From the NCBI GenBank assembly GCA_963816435.1, contig CAWFKS010000009.1, forward strand, positions 124,001-188,000: a stretch of 64,000 nucleotides of DNA, given 5' to 3'. The stretch's first letter is position 1. Each line of letters opens with the position of its first letter. This document shows, one piece after another, positions 61,881-64,000 of the stretch. The notes beneath the pieces are model-generated. The model was not told where the DNA came from. It worked only from the letters and a program-made list of their open reading frames with translations, and ran no database searches. Origin of the DNA: CAWFKS01 sp963816435. Lineage in GTDB: Bacteria > Pseudomonadota > Alphaproteobacteria > Rhizobiales > Rhizobiaceae. Position numbers and translations under genes: made by a program.

Positions 61881-63557
61881 TCAGGAGGCCAGCCGGGTGT
61901 TTTCCTTGAGCAGACGCTCGGCCGCCGCACGCGCCTCGGAGGTGATGGTGGCGCCCGCCAGCATGCGCGCGATCTCCTCCTGACGGGCGGTGCGCTCCAG
62001 CGCGGTGACGCCCGTCGCGACCCGGTCGGCGTCGCCGCTCTTGGAGATCAGGTAATGCGTGTCGGCGCGCGCCGCGACCTGCGGCGCATGCGTCACCGAC
62101 AGCACCTGCACGCCGCCGGAAAGCCGCGCCAGACGCTGCCCGATCGCATCGGCGACCGCGCCGCCGACACCGGTGTCGATCTCGTCGAAAACCAGCGTCG
62201 GAGCCGAGCCGCGGTCGGCGAGCGCCACCTTGAGCGCAAGCAGGAAGCGCGAAAGCTCGCCGCCGGAAGCGACCTTCATCATCGGCCCTGCCCGCGTGCC
62301 CGGGTTCGTGCGCACCCAGAATTCGACGCTGTCGATGCCGGCTTCCGTGCGATCGTCCGGTTCGGACGACATTTCCACGATGAACTCGGCGCGCTCCAGC
62401 TTGAGCGCCGGGAGTTCGGCGGCCACCGCCTGCACAAGGCCTTCGGCGGCACGGCTGCGCAGTTCCGAAAGGTGCCGCGCCGCCTCGTCGTAGGCGTCTC
62501 GCGCCGCGCGCGCCTGCGTTTCCATGTCAGCCAGGCGTTCCTCGCCGGCATCGAGGTCCGCCAGCTCGTCGGCCATGCGGTCGCGCAATTCGGCGAGATC
62601 GTCGACGGCGACATTGTGCTTGCGTCCCAGCGCCCGCAACGCGAACAGCCGCTCCTCCGCCTCCTCCAGGCGTCGCGGATCGAACTCGCTGGCGCGGATG
62701 GCCTCGTCGACGGCCGCCTGCGCGGCGTCGAGCGACACCAGCGCCTCGTCCAGCCGCTCGATGATCGTCTCGAGCAGGCCCGGCGCGTCGGCAGCCTTGC
62801 GCTGCAGACGGCGCAGCAGGCTGGAAAGCTGCGGCACGGCCGAGTTGGCTCCGGAAAGCACCTCGTTGGCGTCGTTGATGTCGCTGGCGATCTTCTCGGC
62901 CGCCATCATGCCGGCCCGCTCCTCCGCCAGCTCCGTCTCCTCGCCCGGCTGCGGGTCGGCCTCGGTGAGTTCCTGCACGGCACTGCGCAGGAAATCAGCC
63001 TCGCGCGCCGCCGCCTCGACGCGCGCGCGATGGCGTGAAAGCTCCTGCTCCTTCTCGCGCCAGGCGCGCCAGGCCTGCGTTACCAGCCGGGCCTCCGACA
63101 AATGCCCGCCGAAGGCGTCGAGCAGGGCCCGGTGCGCGGCGGGGTCGACCAGCGCGCGCTCGTCGTGCTGGCCATGGATCTCGACCAGATAGCGGCCGAT
63201 CTCGCGCATCAGCGAGACGCTGGCGGGCTGGTCGTTGATGAAGACGCGGGTCCGCCCGTCGGCCGACTGCACCCGGCGCAGGATGACGTCGCCGTCGTCG
63301 TCGATGGCGTTCTCGCTGAGCAGCGCACGAACGGGATGGGCGGCGGGAACGTCGAAAACCGCCGTCACCTGCCCTTGCCTGGCGCCGTGACGCACAAGCG
63401 CAGTGTCGCCACGCGCGCCGAGCGCGAGCGACAGCGCGTCGAGCAGGATCGACTTGCCCGCACCCGTCTCGCCCGTGAGCACGGACAGGCCGGCCGAGAA
63501 GTCGATGTCCAGCCGTTCGATCAGGACGATATCGCGGATCGAAAGTTGCGCCAGCAT
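61881..63557 (-). CDS. recN: DNA repair ATPase RecN
   Basis: A 558-residue SMC-like protein. It opens LAQLSIRDIVLIERLDIDFS with Walker A GETGAGKS at residues 29-36, has a long coiled coil in the middle, and ends with the signature and Walker B region: MMKVASGGELSRFLLALKVA, APTLVFDEIDTGVGGAVADA and QVLSVTHAPQVAARADTHYL. It holds DNA ends in double-strand break repair. It is complete and 99 bp upstream of ligA. Confidence 0.95.
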   Translation of the reverse strand: MLAQLSIRDIVLIERLDIDFSAGLSVLTGETGAGKSILLDALSLALGARGDTALVRHGARQGQVTAVFDVPAAHPVRALLSENAIDDDGDVILRRVQSADGRTRVFINDQPASVSLMREIGRYLVEIHGQHDERALVDPAAHRALLDAFGGHLSEARLVTQAWRAWREKEQELSRHRARVEAAAREADFLRSAVQELTEADPQPGEETELAEERAGMMAAEKIASDINDANEVLSGANSAVPQLSSLLRRLQRKAADAPGLLETIIERLDEALVSLDAAQAAVDEAIRASEFDPRRLEEAEERLFALRALGRKHNVAVDDLAELRDRMADELADLDAGEERLADMETQARAARDAYDEAARHLSELRSRAAEGLVQAVAAELPALKLERAEFIVEMSSEPDDRTEAGIDSVEFWVRTNPGTRAGPMMKVASGGELSRFLLALKVALADRGSAPTLVFDEIDTGVGGAVADAIGQRLARLSGGVQVLSVTHAPQVAARADTHYLISKSGDADRVATGVTALERTARQEEIARMLAGATITSEARAAAERLLKENTRLAS

Positions 63558-63573
63558 CTCGGGATGGATGCGG

Positions 63574-64000
63574 TCAGGCGCCGAACAGCTTGGCGCCCGC
63601 CCGCGATATCCAGGAACCCTTGTCCTCGCGCGGTGACAGGCCGCCGGACTGCAGCAGCTCGTAGGAATCCTTGTACCACTGGCTGTCTGGATAGTTGTGA
63701 CCGAGCACGGCGGCCGCGGTCTGCGCCTCCGAAGTCAGTCCCATCGCCAGGTAGGCCTCCGTCAGGCGCGCCAGCGCCTCCTCGACCTCGCGCGTGTTGG
63801 AATAGTGCTCGACCACGACGCGGAAACGCTTGATCGCGGCCACGTATTCGCGCCGCTCGAGGTAGTAGCGGCCGACCTGCATCTCCTTGCCGGCGAGCTG
63901 GTCGCGCGCGAAGCGGATCTTGGCCTTGGCGTCCTCGACATATTCCGAATCGGGCCAGCGCTGCACGACCTCGTCCATCGCCTCGATGGCGCGCCGCGAT
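63574..64000 (-). CDS. bamD: outer membrane assembly lipoprotein BamD, C-terminal part (cut by window edge)
   Basis: The last 141 residues of BamD/YfiO: tetratricopeptide-like helices AIEAMDEVVQRWPDSEYVED, ARDQLAGKEMQVGRYYLERR and RFRVVVEHYSNTREVEEALA, ending WISRAGAKLFGA. BamD is the essential lipoprotein of the beta-barrel assembly machine on the periplasmic side of the outer membrane. It lies 16 bp upstream of recN. The N-terminus with the lipobox is outside the window. Confidence 0.92.
   Translation of the reverse strand, partial: SRRAIEAMDEVVQRWPDSEYVEDAKAKIRFARDQLAGKEMQVGRYYLERREYVAAIKRFRVVVEHYSNTREVEEALARLTEAYLAMGLTSEAQTAAAVLGHNYPDSQWYKDSYELLQSGGLSPREDKGSWISRAGAKLFGA

Noticed and set aside
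1..64000. CRISPR array, prophage, integrase or insertion-sequence transposase, rRNA or tRNA genes
   Set aside because: No regularly spaced repeats, no transposase or integrase motifs and no tRNA-like cloverleaf other than the tmRNA were seen on either strand.

Overview
The window is chromosomal DNA of a high-GC alphaproteobacterium of the order Hyphomicrobiales, most like the Phyllobacteriaceae (Mesorhizobium/Aminobacter/Aquamicrobium relatives). Pointers are the circularly permuted two-piece tmRNA with tag ANDNYAEARLAA, the sspB-DUF4169-RHH cluster, the bamD-recN-ligA order, a DUF1127 protein, a cio-type cydAB pair, and a rhizobial-type intergenic palindromic repeat. The genus is inferred, not proven.

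Layout. 1-12.3 kb: start of ilvC, a TetR regulator with a strong operator palindrome divergent from an orphan DNA methyltransferase, kup, pepT, pdxJ, two small proteins, a RecD-like helicase, a LysE exporter, a MazEF module, then ilvN and ilvB. ilvB is preceded by a promoter, a 16-residue Ile/Leu/Val leader peptide and a terminator, a classic attenuator layout. 12.3-19 kb: rpsU, two small proteins, cspA, a damaged deacetylase, an SDR epimerase, a HerA-like ATPase, a diguanylate cyclase, miaA. 19-27.9 kb: serB, GNAT, degP, DUF2065, hflC, hflK, folA, DUF4424, thyA, DUF2853 (protein quality control plus folate/dTMP genes). 28-35.6 kb: ssrA, sspB, DUF4169, RHH, a large AsmA protein, an FAD-linked oxidase, a thioesterase; ssrA and sspB belong together in trans-translation and ClpXP delivery. 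35.6-44.3 kb: ClC channel, a LOV-domain histidine kinase with its response regulator, cupin, a periplasmic trypsin-like protease with PAN-like repeats, and uvrD carrying an extra segment.

44.3-48.4 kb is the accessory part: a decayed copy of the uvrD 3' end, a lower-GC gene with a HEPN-like R-x4-H motif, tandem 13-bp repeats, HigBA with a perfect operator palindrome, and 1.6 kb of non-coding sequence made of dispersed palindromic repeats. 48.4-64 kb returns to core content: MFS transporter, cydAB, PNPOx-like protein, acetyltransferase, creA, SCO with a small membrane partner, prmA, DUF1127, aminopeptidase P, azlCD, ligA, recN and the 3' part of bamD.

Reading caution: at least 13 otherwise normal genes are broken by single extra bases (kup, pepT, deacetylase, serB, DUF4424, sspB, asmA, FAD oxidase, protease, uvrD, HEPN-like, acetyltransferase, azlD, ligA). 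Every one I could place is a +1 insertion, usually a doubled base, and removing it restores a family-length protein. I read these as uncorrected sequencing errors rather than mutations and annotate the genes at full span.
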